From Drosophila pseudoobscura (Eukaryota > Arthropoda > Insecta > Diptera > Drosophilidae), in the NCBI RefSeq assembly GCF_009870125.1, contig NC_046683.1, positions 9,672,001 to 9,736,000 on the forward strand: DNA of 64,000 bases, given 5' to 3'. The position numbers were made by a program, and so were the translations under genes. The notes beneath the pieces were generated by a model. That model was not told the origin of the DNA and ran no database searches. It was given only the letters and a program-made list of their open reading frames with translations. Positions within the stretch are counted from its first letter, which is position 1; each line of letters starts with the position of its first letter. Positions 26,501 through 34,721 of the stretch are shown here, in pieces.

Positions 26501-29500
26501 GGTCAAATGGTCCAGAGTTTTCAGATCCTCAAATACCATATGTATTATTTGACTTTCATATTGATTTGGTGGATTTGAAAACTTTTCACTTAAGAACACT
26601 TGATACAAGTCTCTATCTTAACGAATATTTTTCGTTGTTCTCCCTACCAGAAAATCAGACAAAGAGTAAGCGAGAAAAAAAACCCGAAATTTTAGGAACG
26701 AGTGATTTCGATTCGTTAGGGCAGAATATATTTCATGGGCTTATATTTGTATTTTTGCTTGGACATTTATGTACAATTTGAACGTCATAAATGGTTGCAG
26801 CATAAATAGAATTATTAGCCCCAAAACCAACCATGAGCTCTCCGATCCGCGGGTGAAAGTGCGCTAAAATGATCTGTAATCCTCGTTGGTATATAATAAC
26901 GCGCCCGAACCCACCACACCCGACAATTTTCCCATATCTCGACTATATACCATATCTACACATATATTGGTGCGTTTCCACTCCTAAGATTTGAATATTT
27001 CTTGCGATAACTGAAACCCTTTTTTCATTCTTCCATGGGATATATACGTATATATCCCTTATCCCTTTCTGATTTTAGGGAGTCTGCAAACCTGCCAGAG
27101 AGGGCTTTTGGTTTATCCTATCTGCTGTGGTTTATGTACAATTCGAAAGTCATATGCAACGGCAGATAGGAGCAATCATTAGCCACAAAGCCAACTATCC
27201 GTGGGATATCTAGTTCGTTGGGCGAATAAACGAGTGCGACCGAGTAACCGGGTCAAATGGTCCAGAGTTTTCAGATCCTCAAATACCATATGTATTATTT
27301 GACTTTCATATTGATTTGGTGGATTTGAAAACTTTTCACTTAAGAACACTTGATACAAGTCTCTATCTTAACGAATATTTTTCGTTGTTCTCCCTACCAG
27401 AAAATCAGAAGAGTAAGCGAGAAAAAAAACCGAAATTTTAGGAACGAGTGATTTCGATTCGTTAGGGCAGAATATATTTCATGGGCTTATATTTGTATTT
27501 TTGCTCGGACATTTATGTACAATTTGAACGTCATAAATGGTTGCAGCATATATAGAATTATTAGCCACAAAACCAACCATGAACTCTCCGTTCCGCGGGT
27601 GAAAGTGCGCTAAAATGATCTGTAATCCTCGTTCGTATATAATAACGCGCCCGAACCCACCACACCCGACATTTTTCCCATATCTCGACTATATGCCATA
27701 TCTACACATATATTGGCGCGTTTCCACTCCTAAAATATGAATATGCGATAACTGAAACCTTTTTCATTCTTCCATGGGATATATACGTATATATCCCATA
27801 TCCCTTTCTGATTTTAGTGAGTCTGCAAACCTGCCAGAGAGGGCTTTTGGTTTATCCTATGTGCTGTGGCTTATGTACAATTCGAAAGACATATGCCACG
27901 GCGGATAGGAGCAATCATTAGCCACAAAGCCAACTATCCGTGGGATATCTAGTTCGTTGGGCGAATAAACGAGTGCGAATAGCCGCCGGGTCAAATGGTC
28001 CAGAGTTTTCAGATCCTCAAATACCATATGTATTATTTGACTTTCATATTGATTTGGTGGATTTGAAAACTTTTCACTTAAGAACACTGGATACAAGTCT
28101 CTATCTCAACGAATATTTTTCGTTGTTCTCCCTACCAGAAAATCAGACAAAGAGTAAGCGAGAAAAAAAAACCGAAATTTTAGGATCGAGTGATTTCGAT
28201 TCGTTAGGAGAGAATATATTTCATGGGCTTATATTTGTATTTTTGCTCGGACATGTATGTACAATTTGAACGTCATAAATGTTTGCAGCATAGATAGAAT
28301 TATTAGCCACAAAACCAACCATGAGCTCTCCGATCCGCGGGTGAAAGTGCGCTAAAATGATCTGTAATCCTCGTGGGTATCCCCGGAGCTGGTACTTTTA
28401 TCCGCTTCATCAGCAGGCAAGTTTTTTGATTTCTTTATGCTTGGCAAGTAGATACAGCTATGCGCTTAGTACCCATCATACGTGACATTAAGTCCAATCC
28501 GAACAGGGAATCAATAGAGAGTTATATAGCTTATAGTTGGCCCGGTTCCCAGCACATGTATGTTGAATTAAATATCATATTGTACTGCGACTCGGGCCAA
28601 TTATTAGTTCAAGACCAGCCGTGTACGAAAAGACCCCGGACGACAATCATTGGAAGTCCGGTACTTTTATCCAGTGTACCAGCTCATAAGTGATTTCATT
28701 TCTTATAGCGAGTACACTCGGTAGACCTACACGTTCATTCTCCATCATCGGTCAAGGGTCAATACTGTTCCCTTTGGCGTGTGTCTACTGGGTGATCAAT
28801 AATGATTACTATTTCGGATATCTTTTGACTCCTACTATTTTAACTCCATAGTGTTTTGGTCTAACCTCCCAGGGATGAATAGGAAATAGCTCCAAATATA
28901 CTCTAGCCTTTATAGTCGCATAAGCCATTAGTTTTATTGATATCTTAATATTCGAAATGTGATCTTAAATGTTGTACCGATTCGATATTTGTGGCCACGC
29001 CCCACCACCCATTGAAATGTCTTCGCCTTTGCTCTGTTCAGATGTAGATGTACGTGTATGTAGGCCTAAGTGCTCCAACAACGAACACAAAATAGAGAAT
29101 CAGTGAAAACTAGCCGAATTTCTTGTACCCTTTCGTTTGGCTTTCCTCTGATGGTAACATAATTCGAAATGAGAGGCTGGATTTGGTGTGAGTTCTTGTG
29201 ATACAAAACGAAGATACCCGCTGCAAAAAGGGTATACAACACTCGAGACGCATTTCCGATATCACGCGTCTGGTGCGTGACGACCGAAAGCAGTGCCCCG
29301 CAACAGTACATGAGCATTGTAGAGCCCGATCCCCCAGAGGGGAGCAGAGCAGAGCCGAGCCGAGCCGAGCCGAGCCCAAAACGAACGACTCAATGGCCAT
29401 GATCGGATCGGAGTAGACTCCTTTTATTTTGTTCGTTTTGCCTCCCGCCTCTGCTCTTTGTTCCTCATTCTCTCTCCTTCTTTGGGAAAAGCAGCTGTTT

Positions 29501-30260
29501 CTTGGCTGCTGTCTGCAGCAGGGGGTGCAGATACACAGCTACACAGATACACCTTGGTGTACACACACACACACACAGGAGCACAAAGGAAAGGAAAGAC
29601 AAGTTGCACTATAGGACAGAGACCACCAGGTACATACATAGATGGATGACTGGTCGGTCAGACATGGCATGGAACTGAGAAATTGGTTTTCCTTTTTTCA
29701 CTTTTTACCAACAATTAACCCAGTAGAATCCCTCTAATGCAATAGATTAGCTTTTGTATTTATGATTTGATTAAATGTCTACATATGTATCCGCAGTATT
29801 TATTGGCCACAATAATATTTATTAGAGATGGCCCATAAATCGCCATGTAAGCATTTCAGATATAAACATATTAAATTTGGTCATATTTCAATTGAAGCTT
29901 ATCAAATGAGAACTACCACATACACAGGACAGGGAACAGGGAACGGGGAACAGGGGCAACTTGGTAACTAACCTATCCTAAGTGCAAAACCATTAATACA
30001 CCAGGAAAAAGGGGGGATACGAGTGAAGCAAGTAGTCTGCAGGATGAAAGAGTTTTACACCCGCCGAGTGATTGGCTTTCTTTCCTTTCTCTTGACGGCT
30101 AATTAATTGGAATGTGTGGTTATACATAGTATGTATGTATATATATTTGTATGTACATATATATTAAGGTGGGACTTACGTTGACCAAACTAACGCCAAA
30201 GCAGGCAACCCAACCCCAGCCGCCATCGGGGGCCACTTTTCTTGGTTGTTTCGTTGTCAT
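6661..30260 (-). CDS. MCT-family MFS transporter (gene 2), complete, 650 aa
   Basis: Coding exons are 30260-30180, 8664-7194, 7118-6927 and 6869-6661. They join in frame (1953 nt) with canonical GT...AG introns in phases 0, 1 and 1. The protein has a short N terminus with APDGGWGWVACFG in TM1, six N-terminal membrane segments, NHYFKHKRGQAVG in the TM4-5 region, and a long poorly conserved central loop of about 200 residues. Then come FADLLDIDMLKDKMFLN before TM7, TM7-12, and a hydrophilic tail. Asp483 and Arg487 (TDIAAR) match the TM8 Asp/Arg pair needed for proton-coupled lactate transport in mammalian MCT1 (D309/R313). A plasma-membrane carrier of monocarboxylates or related metabolites is likely; the substrate is unknown. 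Compared with genes 3 and 4 it lacks their second intron and has an extra one (TRS|I). Likely orthologous to one of the X-linked melanogaster MCT genes (CG8028, CG8034, CG8051, out); which one is unresolved. Confidence 0.88.
8665..13499. other. Gene 2 intron 1, proximal part
   Basis: Non-coding, AT-rich, with scattered microsatellites: CT/GA tracts near 8950-8970 and 9127-9170, GGGCAG/GGGTAG tract near 11440-11475, and a poly-T run at 12610-12630. I see no gene or recognisable RNA. Confidence 0.5.
13500..14040. repeat. Very AT-rich tract with degenerate short repeats
   Basis: About 540 bp dominated by T and A runs. It has recurring variants of GGAATTAAATTT, TTTTTAAGAATT and poly-T blocks of 8-10. 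The appearance is of a degenerate tandem repeat, possibly a matrix-attachment-type sequence. No element family is recognised. Confidence 0.5.
14041..18837. other. Gene 2 intron 1, middle part
   Basis: Non-coding. It contains (CT)n near 14977-15010, clustered GATCGATC around 16346-16375, (TG)n at 16931-16950 and 17556-17591, GA-rich sequence at 17745-17787, and a poly-A run at 18138-18153. No gene seen. Confidence 0.5.
18953..19032 (+). ncRNA. Hairpin B, copy 1 (miRNA-like precursor)
   Basis: The 5' arm AGTTTTCAGATCCTCAAAT pairs with the 3' arm TTGGTGGATTTGAAAACTTT, then further through AT-rich bases to a short loop. The stem is about 28 bp with few bulges. Two mismatches are G:U pairs only if the plus strand is transcribed. 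Size and shape fit a Drosha/Dicer-1 substrate. Expression is unproven. Confidence 0.55.
19180..19265 (+). ncRNA. Hairpin C, copy 1 (diverged)
   Basis: Same fold as the consensus C hairpin at 19929-20014, with several substitutions in both arms (TAGATGG for TAAATGT, ATTATCA before GCCCC). Pairing is weaker than in the other copies. Confidence 0.4.
19478..19503. repeat. 26-bp perfect palindrome in the repeat unit
   Basis: The sequence reads identically on both strands, with centre TATACGTATA flanked by ATGGGATA and TATCCCAT. It recurs with little change near 20221, 23881, 27036 and 27775. Variants are near 21486, 26286 (TTCG centre) and 27036 (CCCTT end). It lies just upstream of hairpin A. 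Confidence 0.7.
19554..19616 (+). ncRNA. Hairpin A, copy 2 (miRNA-like precursor)
   Basis: The 5' arm TCCTATGTGCTGTGG pairs with the 3' arm CCACGGCGGATAGGA. The stem continues through TTATG/CATATG to a loop of about 12 bases. There is one true mismatch in the core, and the others are U:G on the plus strand. The total is about 60 nt, typical of a fly pre-miRNA. Confidence 0.55.
19703..19782 (+). ncRNA. Hairpin B, copy 2
   Basis: Arms identical to those of copy 1 (18953-19032); only loop bases differ. Confidence 0.55.
19929..20014 (+). ncRNA. Hairpin C, copy 2 (miRNA-like precursor)
   Basis: A long stem. TTTTTGCTCGGACATTTATG pairs with CATAAATGTTTGCAGCATAG, and the outer arms extend it through GGGCT...AGCCC to about 35 bases per arm. 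The loop TACAATTTGAACGT resembles those of hairpins A and B. This is the most extensive fold in the unit. Confidence 0.6.
20296..20358 (+). ncRNA. Hairpin A, copy 3
   Basis: Same arms as copy 2. The 5' arm has GTGGCTTATG, which adds one G:C pair to the stem compared with the GTGGTTTATG variant. Confidence 0.55.
20444..20523 (+). ncRNA. Hairpin B, copy 3
   Basis: Arms as in copy 1. This unit breaks off shortly afterwards, at about 20570, joining the second module, so it has no hairpin C. Confidence 0.55.
20744..20825 (+). ncRNA. Hairpin D, copy 1 (second-module miRNA-like precursor)
   Basis: The 5' arm ATAGTTGGCCCGGTTCCCAG pairs with the 3' arm CTGCGACTCGGGCCAATTAT. The stem extends outward through AGTTT/AGCT and inward towards the loop. 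Across the three copies the outer AGTT/AGCT pairs change in ways that keep pairing (U:G, C:G and G:U combinations), which supports selection on structure. Confidence 0.6.
21561..21623 (+). ncRNA. Hairpin A, copy 4
   Basis: Same arms as copy 2 (19554-19616). Confidence 0.55.
21710..21789 (+). ncRNA. Hairpin B, copy 4
   Basis: Arms as in copy 1. Similarity to the unit ends directly after the 3' arm, at about 21790, where unique sequence begins. No hairpin C follows. Confidence 0.55.
22104..22563 (+). mobile_element. Degraded Tc1/mariner-type element
   Basis: It starts at a TA with CAGAGGTGCTCATAGAC, a Tc1-like terminus. Downstream, a frame-shifted stretch encodes DGKLYVRRPP and then VEDGGASIMVWGC. 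This is the conserved transposase region of Tc1 elements between the second and third catalytic acids. Frames are broken and most of the transposase is missing, so it is inactive. The right end is approximate. Confidence 0.6.
22564..23469. other. Unique sequence between array units
   Basis: About 900 bp not shared with other units. No gene was recognised. The last part (from about 23300) weakly resembles degenerate unit sequence, with short stems such as around GGACAACTTT/AAAGTGTCC near 23385-23412. Confidence 0.35.
23584..23669 (+). ncRNA. Hairpin C, partial-unit copy
   Basis: Arms identical to 19929-20014. It belongs to a unit that lacks its first half, starting at about 23470, so no hairpin A or B precedes it in that unit. 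Confidence 0.58.
23958..24020 (+). ncRNA. Hairpin A, copy 5
   Basis: Arms as in copy 3 (GTGGCTTATG form). Confidence 0.55.
24106..24185 (+). ncRNA. Hairpin B, copy 5
   Basis: Arms identical to copy 1. Confidence 0.55.
24330..24415 (+). ncRNA. Hairpin C, copy 5
   Basis: Same fold. One outer-arm change (GGGTT for GGGCT) replaces C:G with U:G, so pairing is kept. Confidence 0.58.
24633..24714 (+). ncRNA. Hairpin D, copy 2
   Basis: Same fold as 20744-20825, with AGCTTATAG in the 5' arm giving a full Watson-Crick outer pair with TTATTAGCT. Confidence 0.6.
25438..26272. mobile_element. ISY/DINE-1-like Helitron inserted in the array
   Basis: About 835 bp interrupt the repeat unit inside its T-run (CCCTTTT before, TTTCATTC after), with no clear target duplication, as expected for Helitrons. 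Features typical of this family are subterminal ATACCCGATACT and inverted AGTATCGGGTAT, the block ACCCCATAAAGTATATATAT followed by a GATCAGCATCAATAGCC-type block, CTGTCCGTCC runs, and a 3' hairpin TTGCGGTGTCCGCAGCAA before CACAACGTTCC. No coding capacity. A GA-rich motif sits at 26138-26147. Confidence 0.75.
26138..26147 (-). promoter_or_regulatory. MSL-recognition-element-like GA motif in the ISY-like element
   Basis: On the minus strand the sequence is GCGAGAGAGA, close to the GA-rich core bound by CLAMP/MSL on the Drosophila X. ISY/ISX Helitrons of D. miranda are known to have spread such sites. The match is short; function is inferred only. Confidence 0.35.
26361..26423 (+). ncRNA. Hairpin A, copy 6 (diverged)
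   Basis: TATCTGC replaces TATGTGC in the 5' arm and GCTACGG replaces GCCACGG in the 3' arm, so one central pair is weakened. Confidence 0.5.
26510..26589 (+). ncRNA. Hairpin B, copy 6
   Basis: Arms identical to copy 1. Confidence 0.55.
26737..26822 (+). ncRNA. Hairpin C, copy 6
   Basis: Same fold, with TTGCTTGG in the 5' arm and ATGGTTGCAGCATAAAT in the 3' arm. Confidence 0.52.
27111..27173 (+). ncRNA. Hairpin A, copy 7
   Basis: Arms TATCTGC and GCAACGGCAGATAGG. The central 3' change G to A (GGCAGATA) creates a pair with the CTGC variant of the 5' arm, a possible compensatory change. Confidence 0.52.
27260..27339 (+). ncRNA. Hairpin B, copy 7
   Basis: Arms identical to copy 1. Confidence 0.55.
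27483..27568 (+). ncRNA. Hairpin C, copy 7
   Basis: Same fold; the outer end has GCCAC instead of GCCCC. Confidence 0.52.
27850..27912 (+). ncRNA. Hairpin A, copy 8
   Basis: Arms as in copy 3, with one loop-proximal change (AAGACATATG). Confidence 0.55.
27998..28077 (+). ncRNA. Hairpin B, copy 8
   Basis: Arms identical to copy 1. Confidence 0.55.
28225..28310 (+). ncRNA. Hairpin C, copy 8
   Basis: Same fold, with CGGACATGTATG in the 5' arm adding one mismatch. Confidence 0.52.
28528..28609 (+). ncRNA. Hairpin D, copy 3
   Basis: Same fold; AGCTTATAG now faces TTATTAGTT, giving a G:U in place of G:C. The module is cut off about 90 bp further on. Confidence 0.6.
28715..28794 (+). ncRNA. Hairpin E, single-copy miRNA-like precursor
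   Basis: CACTCGGTAGACCTACACG pairs with CGTGTGTCTACTGGGTG, with wobble pairs on the plus strand. An inner stem AAGGG/CCCTT closes around TCAATACTGTT. It sits directly at the end of the array but is not a copy of hairpins A-D. Confidence 0.5.
28795..30179. other. Gene 2 intron 1, distal part
   Basis: Non-coding. It includes a (GAGCC)n run at 29351-29376 and a CA run near 29562-29577. No gene seen; the interval ends at the splice donor of gene 2 exon 1. Confidence 0.5.
30180..30260 (-). CDS. Gene 2 exon 1 (27 codons)
   Basis: ATG at 30258-30260 opens MTTKQPRKVAPDGGWGWV and ends in phase 0 at LVN|GTAAGT (donor 30174-30179). The APDGGWGW signature and the junction position match exon 1 of genes 3 and 4. 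Exon 2 at 8664 continues with LATRSIEPSFGL, the expected next residues for the family. The exon therefore belongs to gene 2 despite the 21.5-kb gap. Confidence 0.85.
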
Positions 30261-31517
30261 TTTTCCACCTTGTTCTTCTCCTTCTCCTTCTCTTGCTCCT
30301 CCTCTAACTTTTTCAGCTCTATTTTATGCCGTTTCGGTTTCGGTTTCGGTTTCTGTTTCTGTCTTGTGTTCTTTGTTGTGTTCTCGCCTTCTGTCTCTGT
30401 CTTTCTCCCGCTGGTATCTTCTGGCTCGTTCTTTTGTTGTTCCTTCCTTCGTTCGCTTTTGTTGCTTTGGTTTTTTGGCTTTAAGGTGTTCTGTTCTGTT
30501 CTGCGTTGTTCTGTCCGTGTTCCGTTCCGTTCTCCGGGCTCTCCTCTCCGTCTATCTACATATATGTATAATTTATGGTATATATAGATTTATGGATATT
30601 TTCTTTTTACGTTGTTAAATGTTCTTGTTTCGCTTTTTTTTTTTTTGGCATCTGCTTTAATTATTTTTTTCCATTTGTTGTTATTTTACTTTTTTTGACA
30701 TTTTTGTTCGGTCTTTGATTTGTAACACACTCGAAAAAAATTTTGAAAATAATTTTTTGCAACTCTTTTCTTTATATATTTGTATATTTTTTTTCTTAAT
30801 CCAATATTCCCTCCTTTTTGTAGGAGGTTTTTATGTATACTTTATTTTGTTGTTAAATTTTTGATCAGTCTGCGTTGAATGCTGATTTTTCAGAGTTTTT
30901 TCTTATCACATTGAAATTTTAATATACTTCTTATAATTTATATAGTATATCTGTGTTATATTTTTTTTCCAGGGGGAAAATCGCGGCGTTACGGTGGAGC
31001 GGGAAACGTATGTTTTCTCTCTTTTTTTTTTTCGTTCTTTTTTTTTTGGCCTGTCGCTAATTCTGTTTTTGTTTTGCTTTGCTCTGCTGGTTTCTGGTTT
31101 TATTCCAGCTGTTTCAACCGATTCTTCTTTTAGTTCTAGCCAGCGGACGACGGTTCGGGGGTTCGGTTTGAGTCGATTCGATTCGATTCTCCCTTTCGTT
31201 GGCGGCGGTGGTATATTGAAGGGGGGTGCAGGGGGTACCGACCTACGTTGTTGCTCTGCTCACAGCTCACAGCGCGGGTTCTTGCCGTTTGGTAGCGTGG
31301 TCGCTTTATACAGCGCTATTTATTACAAAACAAAAAACAAAAAGAAGCGGTGGGGCCCAAAGGGGGGTGGCACTCGCTCTCTCTCTCTCTCTCGCTCTCT
31401 TTACACTCGTCTTTGCCTTCTTCGATTTCGATTTCGATGAGCTACGCGCTCGCGCTGTTCGATTGAAAGTCTCTCTCTCTCCATGTACAAACCACTAATA
31501 TTCACTGTTTCTTTTTG
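30261..31517 (-). promoter_or_regulatory. Gene 2 5' UTR and probable promoter region
   Basis: Low-complexity pyrimidine/purine-rich DNA directly upstream of the gene 2 start, with repeated TTTCGG/TTCTGT on the plus strand near 30325-30360 and long T runs. A minus-strand TATAAA lies near 31304-31309. The transcription start cannot be fixed from sequence. Confidence 0.4.
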
Positions 31518-31580
31518 CTAACATGAGTGAGCTGCTTCGCTTGTACCCAATCTGCGAGCAAGCAACTCACTCATGTTAAG
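31518..31580 (-). repeat. 62-bp inverted repeat / hairpin
   Basis: AACATGAGTGAGCTGCTT is followed 20-odd bases later by AAGCAACTCACTCATGTT, an 18-bp stem with a single C/A mismatch that becomes G:U if the minus strand is transcribed. A third copy of the arm, AACATGAGTGAG, occurs at 31898-31909. It could be a foldback MITE or a hairpin RNA gene. Confidence 0.55.
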
Positions 31581-31586
31581 TACTTT

Positions 31587-31897
31587 GTATACCCTTAAAG
31601 AGGGTACTCTCCTATTCAGCAAAAGTTTGTAACGCTGTTAATGGACTTTTGATCAGCATGAAGTATGATAAGGCGACTCGGTATGGTCATAGCCGTCCTT
31701 CTGTCTGTCGGTCGGAATCAATGAGAATCATTGTCGAAATTGGCCGGATATGGTGGAATTGCATATATCATGTAGGGTCCACAGGAGAGAGCAGAGCCTG
31801 TTTGATAGATATAGACATTGGTAAATAGCTCCTCCAAATTCCAGGGTATAAAAGCCTCGGCACGACGAAATTGGTTTCCTTACGAGGGTTTTTTTTT
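31587..31897. mobile_element. INE-1/DINE-1-like element, degraded
   Basis: It begins GTATACCCTTAAAGAGGGTA and includes AGTTTGTAACGC and a TTTGATCAGCAT block with CTGTCTGTCGGTCGG. It ends CAGGGTATAAAAGCCTCGG with a decayed terminal hairpin and poly-T. These are standard INE-1-family blocks. It sits between two copies of AACATGAGTGAG-type sequence. Confidence 0.7.
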
Positions 31898-31909
31898 AAC
31901 ATGAGTGAG

Positions 31910-34260
31910 ACTGCCTTGCCGCCTGCGCCAGTCCCGTTGACTGCGCTGCCTTCCACCCACCAAAGGCAACAAAAAGAGAGCGAGTGAGTGGGAAGTAGCA
32001 AGTGTGTGTGAGAGAGTGAGTACGTCTGGTTAAACAAGTGTTCGTCTGTGTGTGTTTTGTTTCAAGATCGTATAAGCAAAGAGAGGGTAAGAGAGAGAGA
32101 GAGAGGGAGGGTGAGCTGCTGCTGCTCCTTCTCTCGCCAAAATCTAGCAAGGCGTATTTATACAAGGTAAGGCATTCCCGTTCTCATCGGTTGCCTATTT
32201 ACTTCACAACTCTCACTACATGATTATACTCCAAAGTACTTTGTATGTTTAGCCAGCATACTTCACCTCCCCCCTCACCGACCGCTACATTGTTCACTTG
32301 GTCCGTTGCAGTTGCGCAAATGCACTCGACTCTCTCCCATTCTCTTTTCCGCTCACTGCTGCGTAGCCTTGTCTGTTAACTTGTTGCGCTGCCCTGCTCA
32401 CTCACTGGCCAGTGTATGGGTGTGCGGAAGCCAAACATTGAGTGAGAGAGAGCGAGAGAGGAAAAGTAGTAAATCACTTGGCGTTGCCAGATGTGGATTG
32501 CTCTCAATACTGACTAATTTTAACAGATCCAAGCTGTTAATTGAGTGGAATTGATTTATTATGGCGAAAACATGCACATATGGGGACCGATCCAAGCGAT
32601 ACTTGACGGAATTCAGGACCAACCTTCCAGAAATACCCTACTGACTGAAAATAATAGACTGTATATGGATTCCATTCTGAGTCAATCCATTTCGCTTGGC
32701 TGCCAGCGTTTTTCTCGTGTCTTCGATTTCATACACGACCGGGGCGCATGGAGGGGAGTTTCTTCGTTAGTTCTTGCTTCCCTTGTCCCCCCCGCACCGC
32801 GCCGCACCCAAACAAATGATTGGCGGGGAAAGCCCTGCTAATTGGCACGGAATCAATGGAGTGTTTACGAGGCGGTGGCTTACATTGAGTAGCTGAAAAT
32901 GGAAGTGGCATTGTCTCGGCCTCTCTCTCTCACTCACTTTCTTTTGCTGACTGGAGCGGGGCTTCGGCTTCTGCTTCTGCTTCTGCTTTTGCTCCCCACT
33001 CTTGAGGCCCTGTGACAATGGAATCGATAAATGACTGATTCCGCGTGGGGCTGGGGGGCTGGGGTGGGGGGGCACGAGGCACACGCGCATATTTTGCATG
33101 CATTCGAGTACACTGAGCGCCGCACTTGACGTATGTACTTGTGGCCCTCCCGTGGCGCCCGTACGGCTTCGGAGTGGGTGGCAGGGTGCTCTCCCTGTTT
33201 TCCTGCTCTCCTGTTTCTGTTGTGGCTCCTGCTCCTCCGTGGTGGGAGTTGTTTTTTTTTTTACTTGTTTTTGTTTTCTTTTGACATGTTCTCTCCGGCG
33301 TTCTGTTTTTGTCGGACTCCTTCTGGAACTTGTTGCGCATTTGGTGACGCCACACAAGGCTCCTACGACAGGGCAAACCCCACTGCCACTGCCACTACCA
33401 TCCCCTCACCTATCCCACTCCGTGTGTGCGTATGCGTACGAGTACATCTGCTATCTGCGTACGAGCATCTCCCATTAGGGATTGTGGTTTCTGTGGCTGG
33501 GTTGTGGGCGGGTCGGGGTCCATACTTTGACGCACAAGTACCTGTCGCACAAACATATGAGTCGCAGTTTGGGGGGGTGTACGAATATGTAAATGCGCTC
33601 AGACTGCAGGTCGGAATCTGCATGAGTTTGCGACTCTATCAAATGACTGCCACACTGAACAGTTCTCCGTAAGACACATACATGCAATGTACTCCTGCAC
33701 CAGGTATCTCTCCTGCATACCCAGGCCTCCGCTCCAAAGTTTCGTCAAAAAGTTAACAATGTGCTAGCAAAATGTGATGCCAGGCCAAATCCCAACTCAT
33801 ATTCCCACTAATTGCAGTTTCAGGACCAACCACGGGTCTAAAGTGAACAAAAATTATATTAAATATTGTGTTTATAGCGTGTACATAGCTCTCTTCTGGT
33901 CATCAGCTGTACTGGTGACTCGGATAATGATGATTTATTTACCACAAAACCCATTCGCGAAAGTTCCGACGAGGATCGTGGGAACTGGTGCTTCTATCGG
34001 GTATATACTCCTCCACTTGGCTCATTTTTCATCTGATTCTTAGCCACAAATTACGCATTTGACTTGGATAATTATTCAGACATCACGAGGATCGCTGGGA
34101 CAGGTACTTTTATCGAATGTTCCAGACTTTTAGTGCTATCATTGCTTGAAGCTCGGACATTTGGTAAGAATATGTTCCTCCAAAAGCCCCTGAATAAAAC
34201 GTTTTGTGCACATGACAATTATCTGTGATATAAATCAAACAAGTTATGTGAGAACATTCT
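31910..34260. other. Gene-free region; left copy of a segmental duplication
   Basis: No supported gene. The stretch from about 32820 to 33680 is repeated in diverged form at 36925-37620. Shared blocks include GAACTTGTTGCGC, GACGCCACACAAGGCTCC, ATTCGAGTACA and GTGGGTGGCAGGG. From 33800 onward there are decayed relatives of the array unit, such as GGTACTTTTATC and AAGCTCGGACATTT. Confidence 0.5.
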
Positions 34261-34293
34261 TTTTTTAAATACTGTTTCGATTCAATCTATCTC

Positions 34294-34374
34294 TTTTTGC
34301 TAATGATCTTCCAGTTGTACATAATTTAGATTTGGTTTAAAAGAAATGTGTATTGCTAAGATCATCAGTTAATC
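34294..34374 (+). ncRNA. miRNA-like hairpin F1
   Basis: GCTAATGATCTT in the 5' arm pairs with AAGATCATCAGT in the 3' arm. The fold extends inward through CCAGTTGTAC/GTATTG to an AT-rich loop. Confidence 0.5.
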
Positions 34375-34448
34375 GAGACAATTCGCTACAAAGATATGTC
34401 AACTCAACCAATCAATTAGTGGCCGAATACATGTATATTTCAAATGTT

Positions 34449-34524
34449 TTTAGTTCTTCAGATCGCCAGGTATTATATGTTATGCTTAAAACCCGTGTTA
34501 TACCGGTCATCTGAAGAATTATTT
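34449..34524 (+). ncRNA. miRNA-like hairpin F2, relative of hairpin B
   Basis: TAGTTCTTCAGATCGCCAGG pairs with CCGGTCATCTGAAGAATTA over about 22 bp, then GTAT/ATAC. The arm TTCTTCAGATC and the loop-proximal TATATG resemble hairpin B of the array (TTTTCAGATC...CATATG), so the two are probably homologous. Confidence 0.55.
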
Positions 34525-34721
34525 ACCACAGAAAACAACAAAATCCGTTCCGTGCGGGCTCCTTTGGAGCTAGTGTTTTATTAAGTGGTGGAATGACGAT
34601 GGTAGGACGTACCATCGATCAAACGCTTTCCATCTGTGTATTTGTGATCGGATGATCAATATTGATGAACATTATTCTCCTCTCTATCTCTCCATAGCTA
34701 TTTTATTTTATTTTATCTCGG

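Larger units (their letters stand above)
18838..28697 (+). repeat. Tandem array of about eight 740-760-bp units carrying hairpins
   Basis: The marker AGGAGCAATCATTAGCC recurs at 18853, 19611, 20353, 21618, 24015, 26418, 27168 and 27907. Direct neighbours are 739-758 bp apart. A ninth, partial unit starts at about 23470. Larger gaps are explained by a second module (20578-21420, 24472-25380, 28365-28697, the last truncated), by a unique insert at about 21790-23470, and by an ISY-like element at 25438-26272. Copies are nearly identical outside small indels, so amplification is recent. Complete units contain three long imperfect hairpins (A, B, C) and the second module a fourth (D). The array lies in intron 1 of gene 2, with hairpin polarity on the opposite strand. 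Short open frames that recur in every unit have no recognisable protein character. Confidence 0.9.

Noticed and set aside
18838..28697. CRISPR-like or coding-satellite interpretation of the array
   Set aside because: Repeats are 740-760 bp without short spacers, the DNA is eukaryotic, and the conserved signal is hairpin structure.
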